64,000 bases of DNA from contig JANFAH010000018.1 of assembly GCA_024663395.1 (NCBI GenBank), positions 868,001-932,000 of the forward strand, written 5' to 3'. The translations under genes and the position numbers were made by a program. Under the pieces are notes generated by a model. That model searched no databases and was not told the origin of the DNA. It worked only from the letters and a program-made list of their open reading frames with translations. Within the stretch, counting starts at the first letter, position 1. Every line of letters starts with the position of its first letter. Below, in pieces: positions 35,217 through 46,288 of this stretch. The DNA is from Pisolithus tinctorius. Lineage: Eukaryota; Basidiomycota; Agaricomycetes; Boletales; Pisolithaceae.

Positions 35217-37806
35217 ATGTCCGATCAGCCATCAGTCCCCACACATCCCGTCGCTCCCAGAGTCAAGAATGGTTCCAAGACACCCCACGTCGGACCAGAT
35301 ATCGATGCTTACAGGGCCCTTCACGCTGAAACATTGGGCCACGAATCAGATAAGTGGTGGGGAACGGTGCGAATCTTCGGTGCTTATGATCATATTCAAA
35401 TCATTGATCCCTCGACCTCTCCCGAATAGATGGCACGAACTTTGTTGCACTGGGATCGTCCGTTCCACACCGTAAGATCAGGTGGATTCGAAACTGGAGA
35501 TATCGTATGGTTCCCTGAGGGCGGCTTGAATGTGTCCTACAACTGCGTTGACCGCTGGGCGTTCAAGCATCCTAACAAGGTGGGCATCTTTGATATCAAT
35601 CTGAAAGGCCAGCGGGCACGTCTCACGCTCCTCTTCCGCAGACGGCTGTCATATACGAAGCTGATGAACCAGAAGATGGGTGTCTCATTACATACGCAGA
35701 ACTGCTTCGCGAGGTCTGTTCTATCGCAAATGTGCTCAAGAAACTCGGCGTCAAAAAGGGTGATACCGTTTCCATCTATCTGCCCATGACATGGCAATCT
35801 GTTGCTGCCCTTCTCGCATGCGCACGTATTGGTGCTGTGCATTCCGTCGTGTTTGCAGGTTTCAGCTCGGAATCCCTCCGCGACCGAGTTCTCGATTGCA
35901 AATCTCGCGTCGTTCTAACAAGTGATGAAGGTCGTAGAGGCGGAAAGTCTATTGCCACCAAAGCGATCGTAGATGCCGCACTCAAGGAATGTCCCAACGT
36001 AGAACACGTTATCGTTCTCAGGCGTACCGGTAATCAAGTCCCGTGGGTGGAGGGGCGGGACAAATGGTGGCACGAAGAAACAGCTAAGGTGCCCAACTAC
36101 TGTCCTCCTGAGATCATGTCGGCCGAGGATCCTCTTTTCATTCTCTACGTGAGTGGCTGCCTTCTTTCAAGTTCCCTATTGGATGGCCAACATGCTTTTT
36201 AAAGACATCTGGCTCCACTGGGAAACCAAAGGGTGTCGTCCATACCACTGGAGGATACCTGCTTGGTGCAGCGATGACAGTCAAATATGTCTTTGATGTC
36301 CATCCAGACGACAAGTTTGCGTGCATGGCTGACATCGGTTGGATCACCGGTCACACTTACATCGTATATGGTCCACTTGCGCTTGGAGTGTCCACCACAG
36401 TGTTCGAATCAACCCCCGTATACCCAACTCCTTCTCGATACTGGCAAACCGTACAAAAGCACCAAATTACCCAATTCTATTCGGCACCCACCGCTATTCG
36501 CCTGTTGCGTAGACTTGGCGCTCATCATGTTGAAGGCCACGACCTCAGCTCTCTCCGCGTGCTGGGCAGTGTCGGAGAACCGATCAACCCGGAGGCTTGG
36601 CATTGGTACAACGAACACGTTGGAAAGAAGGAATGTGCAGTTGTAGACACGTTCTGGTAAGAACTCCTTTTGGATCACCATCATTCTGGTGATAGATACT
36701 GATCATCTCTAAGGCAAACCGAAACTGGTTCTATTGTTGTGACACCGTTCCCAGGTGCTATCGAGACCAAGCCCGGATCAGCAACTGTTCCCTTCTTCGG
36801 TATCGAGCCCGCTATTCTGGACCCCACTACTGGAAAGGTGTGTGGCATTTCATCCTCCGACCGCTTCATATCAAATCGCTAACTGCGAGCCAGGAACTGG
36901 AAGGAAACAATGTCGAAGGTGTCCTTGTGATCAAACGACCTTGGCCCTCGATCGCTCGCACAGTATACAATGATAATAATCGGTATCTGGAGACGTACAT
37001 GAAGGTGTGTCTATTGTCTGATTGGCTCCCCGACTTTGCCCATATCGGTATCTCAGCCCTACCCTGGCTACTTCTACACTGGTGATGGTGCCGCCCGCGA
37101 CGAACATGGTTATATTTGGATCAAGGGTCGTGTTGATGGTGTGTCATGCGCGTCTTTGGTGACGTGAACACAATTAAACATGCCCATTCAGATGTGATCA
37201 ATGTGTCTGGACATCGTTTGTCGACTGCAGAAATTGAGTCGGCCTTGATCTTGCACAAGGGTGTTGCTGAGGCTGCTGGTAAGAAGTCTTCTCGCAGGGT
37301 ATTGGGTCTGCTGCAGTTTTGTTGACGATTTGCACAGTGATCGGGACCGCCGACGAACTGACAGGGCAAGCCGTGTTTGCTTTTGTCACCTTGAAACCGT
37401 GAGTAGCCACAAACTTTACCAGTTTCACGCGATAAAACTTCAATCCTGTTGTCCTAATCATATCAGAGAGTTCGCATATAACCCCAACGACGAGGCGTCG
37501 CTCTTAAAGGAACTCGTTCTCCAAGTCCGCAAAGTCATCGGTCCTTTCGCTGCACCGAAGAAAGTGATCATCGTTCCTGATCTCCCCAAAACTCGTTCCG
37601 GGAAGGTAAGACGAACTTGCAACCGCTTTCCAGTTTCGGCTGGTACTAACGCTGCATCGCGTTATCTTATCGTATTGTAATAGATCATGCGTCGTATCAT
37701 GCGGAAGATTGTCGCTGGCGAAGGAGATCAACTTGGTGATCTTAGTACTATTGCGGAGCCTGGTGTTGTCGAAGTCATTAAAAAGAAGGTAGCGGCATCG
37801 TTGTGA
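35217..37806 (+). CDS. ACS1: Acetyl-CoA synthetase (acetate-CoA ligase, AMP-forming)
   Basis: The enzyme converts acetate, CoA and ATP to acetyl-CoA, AMP and PPi, feeding lipid synthesis, histone acetylation and growth on acetate or ethanol. The ATG at 35217 ([19 protein letters not shown]) follows a good TATA box. Across about nine introns the blocks are: [80 protein letters not shown], the AMP-binding P-loop [98 protein letters not shown] and the hinge/catalytic-lysine end [20 protein letters not shown]. It ends [11 protein letters not shown] (stop 37804-37806). All key motifs are present and the length is normal for the family. The last codons and the 3' flank recur at 41566-41850. Confidence 0.95.
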
Positions 37807-38070
37807 GATGGGATGATCGCATGTAGATATGGAGTCGGATTCGTGTATACTGTAAAATTTTGTAAGTGAACCCGTGTATGTTACCTTAACACACAGGTGT
37901 CTTTTGCAACTGTCAACCAGTTGCCAATTCGTGCTGAACACACATAGTAGTGTTAGGCGGTCGTAAGCTGGCATGATGTTATGAAGTGCGGACAAAGGTG
38001 AAGGTCGTTCGGGATTAGACCTCTTACAGGTCTCAATATTGAGAGTACAGCCGTTCCTGTCCATTACTCC
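37745..38070 (+). repeat. ACS 3' end and flank, source copy of a direct repeat
   Basis: The stretch from the last ACS codons (GAGCCTGGTGTTGTCG) through TGATCGCATGTAGATA and CAATTCGTGCTGAACACA to the GTCGTTCGG/ATTAGACC block recurs, diverged, at 41566-41850. Parts recur again at about 61890-61980. It lies directly downstream of each amine-oxidase copy's 3' end and marks the left border of the duplicated unit. Confidence 0.75.
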
Positions 38071-38196
38071 AGCCAATGTAGGAAAGGTTTCGATCAACAG
38101 TACTCGGCGTTATACATGGTGCAGACGCCCTATATGCGTTACAGCGCTTGGTTACAACAGAACAAAAATCTCTTAACAACCCTCTTCATCGCATCG

Positions 38197-40463
38197 TTAA
38201 TATTTGATTTCTCCAGCTCCGATAGCCTTGTCAATCAGCCCAAAGTGTTCGTAAAGCAAGTTAGACGGGAGAGGCTTGCCAGACTCGTCATATTGAGGTT
38301 GTACCGACGGACTCGTCCACTCCACATTTTTGCCCCACATGTCCGTGAATCTCTTCATTTTATCCTTTTGATCTGTGACACTAAGATATTCGTACACAGC
38401 TCTCCAGGCGCTGTCAAGCGCACCGACAACCCATCTACGTGATACGGTCAATTGTCAGAGCCTTTACTTAGTCCCCTGATAAGACTCACCCATGACGAGT
38501 GCTTAGCGCCTCTCCCGCGAAGTGCAGACGTTTGTTTGCCGCGGGGTAAGTGAGGGAGGTGTACAAATTTTGGAAGTCACCAGGACCGAAGAACGCGAAT
38601 GCGCCTAGAGTTGCCATCAGCAGGATACTGGACCAAGCCACGTTCAATCTCACCCATTGCATGGGGATCATGGCTCCAATCCTTGACATGCATGTCAAGG
38701 AATTGGTCCTGCAGGAAGTCGTACGTGATAAGGTTACCATTCGGACGTACACGTGCATGTGCTTCTGCAAGATTGCGAAGCACGAGCTCCTTCAGCCTAT
38801 CGCTTTGCTGTGGATTGGCAAGAGAGCCAAGGCGATCCGCGTCGGACGTCCAGCAGTAGCTCGCTATGAGCACCCTGGATTCAGCATTAGGATCAGCGCC
38901 ATAAGACGGGTAGACGATGGTGCGAATGGGGAGATCCGTGAATGATTGCCCCCCGACAATGCCTAGCTTGGTGGTCCACCATGGCTCCTTGAAGAGTATG
39001 GCAATCTTGACGGAAGGACCGTACTGGAGCTGACGCAGGGCGTTCTTCTGCATGGTATTCATCTCTGCGCCCCCCATGTCTATCGTGCGAAGCACGGGAA
39101 GAGGGAGGGTAGATATGACGTGCGAGTAGACACGCGATTCGCTGTTGACTGAGACTCTGACACCAGCCCCACGGAGGATGATGACTCTCTCTCTGCGTCC
39201 AGGATCACCAATGGTCTCGGAGGCACCGGCAACAAGGTCTCCAGCGTCAGAGTAATTCTCCAGTTCCTCCGCCGCGGAGGGAATCTTATGCTTCGGAAAT
39301 TCGGGGGGAAGAATGATGATTAAGTCACTGAGACGTATAGCCGTGACTCTCTTGCCGAAATGGATGCGGTCCTTCTTTGTTTCGTTGATAACTTTTGCCA
39401 TCATCTTCGGCAGGACCTCCGATCCCCCACTGGGTGAATGATTCAGCTGGGAGTCAAAACTGCGTAATGCACTCACTCAAAGCACTTCCAATCAACGTCA
39501 CCGAAGTCTGTTCCACCAACCTTGGCGAAAGCCAACGGCGAAAATACTGACTCTGTCAATGCGCGGTTATACCCCCCACTACTGCTACTAAGAAGCCCAC
39601 ACCAGTTGATGACGTCGTTAGGAAGATGTTGTGGAGGAAGTTCGAGGTTAGCACTGGGGAGGTACTTGAACGCCATATATGCGCGGACAGAATATGAGTC
39701 ATTCTCCATCATCACCTTCCAGCCTTTCTTCTCATCATGCTTGAAGTCTTCTATGAGCATCCTGACAAACGGTTTAGTGACGTCGTCGCTAATGGCATCC
39801 ACTCCCGCTTTAATATAATCAGCATCCACGCCCATCTCTTGACCTCGGAAAGGTCCCTTGGGTGTTTCTGAAACAGGCTCGTAGACACCATTGAAGTAGT
39901 AGAAGCCCGGTTTCAAGTTGGGACCTTCGCGAGCCTTGTAGTAGTAGGGCATAAGCCTGTCCTTGAGCCGATCTAAACCTTGATTCAGCGGCGGATAGAT
40001 GATCAATTCGGCCAGGCGCTTCATGATCCCATTCTTGTACCGTCCCTGTGCATCCTTTTTCGGAAGGGGGTAGCGCATAGCTCCAGCATCCTAAAAGGTG
40101 AAGGAAGGTCAATATTGAACCCTATCGAGCACAATGGGGGGATGAAAAGCGCACGTAGTAGTCGTACATCTTTCCTCCGGGGAATTTATAAGTGGAAAGA
40201 CGGCCACCAATGCGGTCTGAAGCCTCTAGGATCTCGTACTCGACACCCAGAGAGTCCAGTATCAACGCTGTATAAAGACCACCGACACCGGCGCCCAAGA
40301 TTCCGACCTTTCTATCAGGGAAAAATCGCAGTTTTTCATCGGAAATGTCAAAGGAATTGGTTTTGTCGGCGTCAGGCTGGGGGAGCTTGGTGGTGAGGGA
40401 GGCATGATAATCTTCAATAATGTTTTTTCCATAGAGGGCTAGTGGGTCTCCTTCGAAAGGCAT
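38197..40463 (-). CDS. Flavin amine oxidase / L-amino-acid oxidase-like (copy 1, intact)
   Basis: This family oxidises primary amines or L-amino acids with FAD, giving the oxo-acid or aldehyde, ammonium and H2O2. The ATG at 40463 gives MPFEGDPLALYGKN. The dinucleotide-binding fold is KVGILGAGVGGLYTALIL (GxGxxG at residues 57-62), with the ribose-binding Glu in EILEASDRIGGRLSTYKFPG. Exon 2 begins DAGAMRYPLPKKD. After an intron, WKCFDGGSEVLPKMMAKVIN, VISTLPLPVLRTIDM, EPWWTTK and YCWTSDADRLGSLA follow. The second FAD block near the end is GAFAFFGPGDFQNLY, then LHFAGEALSTRHGWVVGALD and SAWRAVYEYLS. It ends AIGAGEIKY (stop 38197-38199). All joints keep the frame. There is no clear signal peptide, so it is probably cytosolic or peroxisomal. 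It is convergent with ACS. Confidence 0.83.
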
Positions 40464-41230
40464 AACAAACACGGGTCAAGCTGAGCGTTAGTGAGGTGGT
40501 GAGATGGGCGTTGTAGATGATGCACTGGTATTCATCCCCTTCAAAGAGGGGGACTTAAATACCCAGAACCCGGAGACAGGTCGGTGGATTTACCACAGCA
40601 GTGTGTTCTTTCAGACCGGGACTAGAACGTCATCTTCGAGTACTGCTAAACGTTCTGCAAGGGGGTCCGTCGTCATTGTGTTATTTCTTCAGGAGATAAC
40701 CAATGAAACCCTCCCAAAACCATCGGAACACCGAGAAGGTGGACTCCACCTTCTGCATATGGCTTATCGGAAGCACGACCAGAGAGTTATGCATCCGCTC
40801 ACAGACGGCTGATAGATCGCGTGGTTCATTGGGCGCTCCAGTAGACAGGAACCGGAGTCATATCTATGTGATCATTACTCAAACTGGAGAGCTCTGATGG
40901 AATGTCCTGCGCATACCGATGAAGTAATTTCTTTATGAAGCACGACCGGGTGACCGGAACCCGACGCGCAGGTCTCCCGTGAACAGGAATATGAAACAGA
41001 CGAAATTAGGGCGCCAACCAGGATTGCATATAGCGGAAACCGGAGATTGGACGAACTAATGGTTGGGCATGACGCAAGAGGACGTATACACGTTCGCGCA
41101 CTGTGGGTTCTTTGCAATCTGGTGTCTTTGAAATGAGAATATGGCATGAATAGCAGCATATCGGAGAGCCCTGACGCCGCTAATTTTGCCCGAGTGAGAT
41201 CAGAGGATGCAGCGGAAAGAGGCATTACGC
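40464..41230. repeat. Upstream flank of amine-oxidase copy 1 (repeated unit)
   Basis: This 5' flank recurs beside copy 2 (44216-45000) and, shortened, beside copy 3 (49291-49710). Shared blocks include CTTCAAAGAGGGGGACTTAA, ACCGGGACTAGAACGTCA, GTGATCATTACTCAAACTGG and GAATATGGCATGAATAGCAG. Open frames in it are incidental. It defines the right part of the duplicated unit. Confidence 0.75.
40554..40561 (-). promoter_or_regulatory. TATA-like element of amine-oxidase copy 1
   Basis: Read on the minus strand this is TATTTAAG, 90 bases before the ATG at 40463. The same element is kept at 44304-44311 (copy 2) and as TATATAAG at 49381-49388 (copy 3). Confidence 0.5.
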
Positions 41231-41565
41231 GTGTAGTAGGCAGTGCGTAAATATCCGGACAAGTTGTTCGACATTCCGTAACAGATTCCGAGATCAGTAT
41301 ACTGAATCAGAGGATTGCTGCGTGACAAACGCAATGAAAGCCAGTAATCCAACACTGACCTTATAATTAGTACGAGAAATTTGCTGGTGGCGATGCCGTC
41401 GGAACTTCCTTAAAAGGAAATGCCACCATCAGGTGGGTTTGAGCCTTCAAGTGGGCCCTGCTGGCCATCGCAATGTCATTTAGCACCCTAGGTTCTGGAA
41501 CGTATATTACACATCTACGGTCGAACCCACCCGGTGTACAATTTGCGATAGATCGAGTCCGACAT

Positions 41566-41850
41566 CGGAGCCTGGTGTCGTCGGGGGTCATCGAAAAGAC
41601 GGTAGTGGAATGCTTGTGAGATGCCAGGGTGATCGCATGTAGATAGTAGGAGTCGGATTCATGTATTGCTGTAAAATCTTGTAAGTGAGCCAGTGTATGT
41701 CAGGACGTAGATGTCTTTTGCAGCTGTCAATCAGTTTCCAATTCGTGCTGAACACATATGTAGTAGTGCTAGGTGGTCGTAAGCTGGTATGATGTTATCA
41801 GGTGCGGACTAAGGCGAAGGTCGTTCGGTATTAGACCGTGCTGGAAAGGG
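41566..41850 (+). repeat. Duplicated ACS tail and 3' flank
   Basis: The start reads like the last ACS codons: GAGCCTGGTGTCGTCG against GAGCCTGGTGTTGTCG in the real gene, then a stop at the same place (CTTGTGAGATG against GTTGTGAGATG). The ACS 3' flank follows. It is not an ACS gene, only about 15 codons plus flank, carried along when the amine-oxidase unit was copied. Confidence 0.72.
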
Positions 41851-41977
41851 TTTTGATCAACAGTACTCCGTGCTAGGCGATGCATGTTATACAAGGTACA
41901 GACACCAAACATATGTGCGTTATAGCGCTTGGTTACAACAGAACAGTCCCTTGACGACCCCCTTCATCGCATTGTTA

Positions 41978-44215
41978 CTAATCGGCGTATTGAATCTCTC
42001 CAGCAAGGATGGCCTCATGAATCAGCCCAAGGTGTTCGTCAAGTAAGTTGGAGTTGTCATCGTGGAATTGTGCCGGAGGACTCGCCCACTCCACATTTTC
42101 GCCCCACAATTGCTTGAATCTCAGCATCTTTTCCCTTTGATTTGTGACGCTAAGATATTCATAAACAGCTCTCCAGGCGCTGTCAAGCGCACCAACAACC
42201 CATCTAAATACATAGGATCAATAGTTGGAGCTTACGGCTGAATTATCTGACAACACTCACCCATGGCGAGTGCTTATCGCTTCTCCCGCGAAGTGCAGAC
42301 GTTTGTTCGCCGCGGGGTAAGTGAGGGAGGTATACACATCTTGGAAGTCACCAGGGCCAAATTGTGCGAACGCGCCTAAAATCACAATCAACAAGATGCC
42401 GAACCGAGCCGTGGTCAATCTCACCCATTGTCTGCGGATTGTAGGTCCAGTCCTTGACATTCATATCAAGGAATTGGTCGCGCAGGAATTCGTATGTGAT
42501 TGGAGGACCGTGTGCATCTGCGAGATTGCGAAGTACGAGCTCCTTCAGCACTTCGTTCTGCCCTGCCATGGCAAGAGAGCCGAGGCGCTCTGCATCGGTG
42601 GTCCAGCAGTAGCTCGCAATGAGTACCGTGGACGGGGTATCAGAGCCAACGCCGTAAGATGGGTAGACGATGGTGCGAATGGGAAGATCCGTGAATGATT
42701 GCCCGCCGACAATGTCCAGCTTGGTAGTCCACCACGGCTCTCTAAAACGTATAGCAATCTTGACGGAAGGACCGTACTGGAGCTGACGCAGAGCATTCTT
42801 CTGCTTGACGTTCATCCCAGCGTCCTTCATTTCTATCGTACGAAGCACGGGAAGAGGGAGGGTAGATATGACGTGCGAGTAGACGCGCGATTCATTGTTG
42901 ACTGAGATCTTGACAGCAGCCCCACGGAGGATGATGATCCTTCTGCGTCCAGGGCCACCAATGATCTCGGATGCATCGACAACAAGATCTCCAGCGCCAG
43001 AGTAATTCTCTAGTTCCTCCGCCGCGGAGGGAATCTCGCTCGCTGGAAAATGGGGGGGGAGAGTGATAATTAAGTCACTGAGACGTATGGCAGTGACTCT
43101 CTTGCCCGTATGGATGCGCTCCTTCCCTTTATTAATCACTTCCGCCATCTTCTTCGGCAGGACCTCTGATCCCCCCCTATGACCCATATTTGGGGATAGT
43201 TAGACCGGGAGCCAAATTAGCGAATTGTACCCACTCAAAGCACATCCAATCGACATCACCAAAGTCGCTATCATTGACCCTAGCGAATGCCAACGATTCA
43301 AATACTTCCTCCGTCAACGCGCGGTCATACGCTTTGGTACTGTTTTCCAGAAGTTCGCACCAGTTTACGACTTTGTTGGGAAGATGTTGTGGAGGTAGTA
43401 GAAGGTGAACACTGGGAAGGTACTTGAATGACATGTATGCGCGGACGGAATATGAGTCGTTCTCCATCATCATTTTCCAGCCCTCCTTCTTCCTCTGCTT
43501 GATATCTTCTATGAGCATCCTCGCAAATGGTTTAACGACGTCGCTGCTGATGGCATCCGTTCCTGCTTTGACATAGCTAGCAGAGACGCCGAGCTCCTCA
43601 GCACGGAAGGATCCGGGTTTGTCAGAAATCCGTTCGCGGACACCATTGAAGTAGTAGAAGCCAGGTTTCAAGTTGGTACCTTCGCGGGCCTTGTGGTAGT
43701 AGGGTATAAGTTTGTCCTTGAGGCGATCTGAACCTTCATTCAGCGGCTGGTAGATGATCAACTCGGCCAGGCGCTTCATGATCCCATTCTTGTACTGTCC
43801 GTGTTCATCTTTTTTCGGAAGGGGGTAGCGCATAGCGCCAGCATCCTAGAGGATGAGGGAAGATGAGCATGTAACCTCGTTCGCATTTGGATGATAGAAA
43901 GCGCACGTAGTAATCATACTTCTTTCCTCCCGGAAATTTATACGTCGAAAGGCGACCACCGACGCGGTCCGAAGCCTCTAGGATCTCGTACTCGACATCC
44001 AGAGAGCGCAGTATCAACGCAGTATAAAGGCCACCGACACCAGCGCCCAAGATCCCCACTTTTCTGTGAGGGAAAAAGCGAAGTCTGTCATCAGAAATGT
44101 CAAAGAAACCAGTCTTATCGGTGTCAAGCCGAGGGAGCTTGGCCGTGAGGGAGGCGTGATAATCTTCAGTAACGTTTTTGCCGTAGAAGGCTAGCGGGTC
44201 GCCTTCGAAAGACAT
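41978..44215 (-). CDS. Flavin amine oxidase / L-amino-acid oxidase-like (copy 2, intact)
   Basis: The start at 44215 gives MSFEGDPLAFYGKNVTEDYH. KVGILGAGVGGLYTALIL and EILEASDRVGGRLSTYKFPG form the FAD-binding start. DAGAMRYPLPKKDEHGQYKN opens exon 2, which ends WMCFE and splices to GGSEVLPKKMAEVIN. VISTLPLPVLRTIEM, REPWWTTKLDIVGG, YCWTTDAERLGSLA, GAFAQFGPGDFQDVY, LHFAGEAISTRHG and WVVGALDSAWRAVYEYLS follow. It ends HEAILAGEIQYAD (stop 41978-41980). The frame is kept throughout. It has the same exon plan as copy 1 but differs in many residues, with indels in loops (a shorter, altered tail), so the duplication is not recent. It has its own TATA-like element at 44304. Confidence 0.82.
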
Positions 44216-45180
44216 AGCAAATAAGGGTCAAGCTAAGCTTAGTGAGGTGGTGAAGTGGGCGTTGTAGATGGTGCACTAGATTCGCCCCCTTCAAAGAGGG
44301 GGACTTAAATACCCAGAACCCGGAGACAGGTCGGTGGATTTACCACAGCGGTGTGTTCTTTCAGACCGGGACTAGAACGTCACCTTCGAGTATTGCTAAA
44401 CGCCCAGCAAGAGGGTCCACTGTCGTTGTGTTATTTCGTCAGGAGATAATCGATGAGCCCCTTCCCAAACCATCGGAACGTCGAAATTGTCGAGTCTACT
44501 CTCTACATATGGGTTGTCGGAAGCACGATCAGGGAGTTATGCATCCGGACAAGGGTAGCCAATAGATCGCATGGTTCATTGAGCACTTCAGCGGACAGGA
44601 ACTGGAATCATATCTATGTGATCATTACTCAAACTGGAGAGCGCTGATAAAACGTCCTGTGCGTACCGATGAGGTAGTTACTCGACCTGGTGACCAGAGC
44701 CCAACACCCAGGCCTCCCGTGAACAAGAATACGAAACAGGCAAAGTTAGGGCGCCAACAGGATTGCATATAGCGGAAACCGGAGATTGGACGAACGCCTA
44801 AAATAATGGTTGGGCATGATGCACGTTGACGTATACACGTTTGCGCACTGTAGATTCTTTGCAATCTGGTGTCTTTGAAATGAGAATATGGCATGAATAG
44901 CAGCATATCGGAAATCCCTGACGCCGCTAATTTTTCCCGGGTCAGATCAAAGGACGCAGCGGAAAGAGGCATTACGCGTGTAGTCAGTGCATAGATATCT
45001 GGACAAGCTGTTCGATAATCCGTGCCGGATTCCGAGATCGGTATACTGAATCAGAGGATCGCTGCGTGACAAACGGAATGAAAGCCAGTAATCCAAACTC
45101 ACTTAGCACCAAGATACCGGAGGTATATTGCACATCCACGGTCGAACCCAGCCGATGTACAATTTGCGACAGACCGAGCC
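44216..45180. repeat. Upstream flank of amine-oxidase copy 2
   Basis: This is a diverged copy of 40464-41560. It includes the GGTCGAACCCA..CGATGTACAATTTGCGA block near 45140-45180, which matches 41519-41550. No gene is supported from here to 45683. Confidence 0.65.
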
Positions 45181-45683
45181 CGACATATACATGCTAGCGA
45201 CCTATACCGTAGGTTTAACCTGTCCACTTGTCGTGCTCGCGACGTAGTATGGTGAAGCCGCCGAATACCAAAGGCTAATCGCATCCCCACGCCGTGGTAG
45301 TACGTATTCATAATCATGCCACGGATGATCTTTGACGGAGTGCAGGTGGTTAGCCTCCATATGGAAAGTACTTCGGAAGCATGCGTATATAGCTTCAGGG
45401 ACGTATATATTAGAGCAACTAAGCGAGATGTGGCAAGACATTAGCGACTGAGTATTTACAGTGGGTCGGTTCATCCACATACTTCTGATTGTTGTTCGTG
45501 AAAATGTCATTCATAAAGCTCAGGGTGGTACTTATCCCCGGCATTGTCAAACATTCTTCTCGTGCGACGCTCGCGCAAAGACCAACATGACCACCTTCAA
45601 GATTGCACAGCGTTCAACCCGTCAACAAATACACAATACCTCGCACATGAATACCAAATCCACCTATGTAGTTCATTTCATCC

Positions 45684-46288
45684 TTATAAACTGTCAAATC
45701 TAAACAGCTGGCGATGGTTTGTCGCTGTAAAGGGTTCAAGGCGAATCTGGGAAACATCACTTTTATTATCACGAATGCGAAAGAGGCGCCATCGAGCCAT
45801 ACCTGCAGGAGGCCCGGCTCGAGGGGAGCAGTCCACGCCCTTCTATTACTGTCCTTGCTCTCGATGCTAGGTATTGTCACATCACTATCCAACCGTCTCA
45901 TCGGTCTCGAACACCAGAAACTTACGTATATGCTCTCTCGGCTTCCCTGAAAATGATAACCCACTCCTCGGTATGTCCATCCTCGAAGGAGTAGATGAGG
46001 TCCCCTGGACCCCGCCGGACATCACGCCCATTGACCTTGATGGTGTAGGTGTTGTCCCCGTTGCCTTTCGTGACGGAAAACTAGACAACCCAAAAAGGTC
46101 TGTTAACTCCTTGTACATGATGGAGGGATGAGATTGACTTTTGGGGCCTGAATATCTGAATTGTCCGGACTAATAACGGCAATTGCGCGCGGAGGGCTCG
46201 GAAAGCACCCGGAGGCGTCATAAAGGTACTGCAAATGTTGCACGGAAACAATGTAGTACTTCTCGCTGGAAGATTGAGTCTGATGCAT
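45684..46288 (-). CDS. Beta-trefoil serine protease inhibitor, I66-like
   Basis: This is a small protein of about 143 residues on four exons. The ATG at 46288 gives MHQTQSSSEKYYIVSVQHLQ; introns with proper ends connect AIAVISPDNSDIQAPK to FSVTKGNGDNTYTIKVNGRD. Then come PGDLIYSFEDGHTEEWVIIF, REAERAYTIESKDSNRRAWT and the end IRLEPFTATNHRQLFRFDSL (stop 45684-45686). The order of the blocks (a PxxxAPxWxV-like strand, the EEWVI..REAERAYTIE strand, the WTAP turn, and a final NHRQLFRF) matches the mushroom inhibitors of the cnispin/I66 type, which bind trypsin-like proteases through a beta-trefoil loop. There is no signal peptide, as in that family. The usual role is regulating own proteases or defence against feeders. 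I could not check the reactive-loop residue. Confidence 0.6.

Noticed and set aside
40504..40812. Open frames upstream of each amine-oxidase copy (also 44353 and 49331)
   Set aside because: They recur because the flank is duplicated. Their frames are shifted and their lengths differ between copies, so they are not under coding selection.
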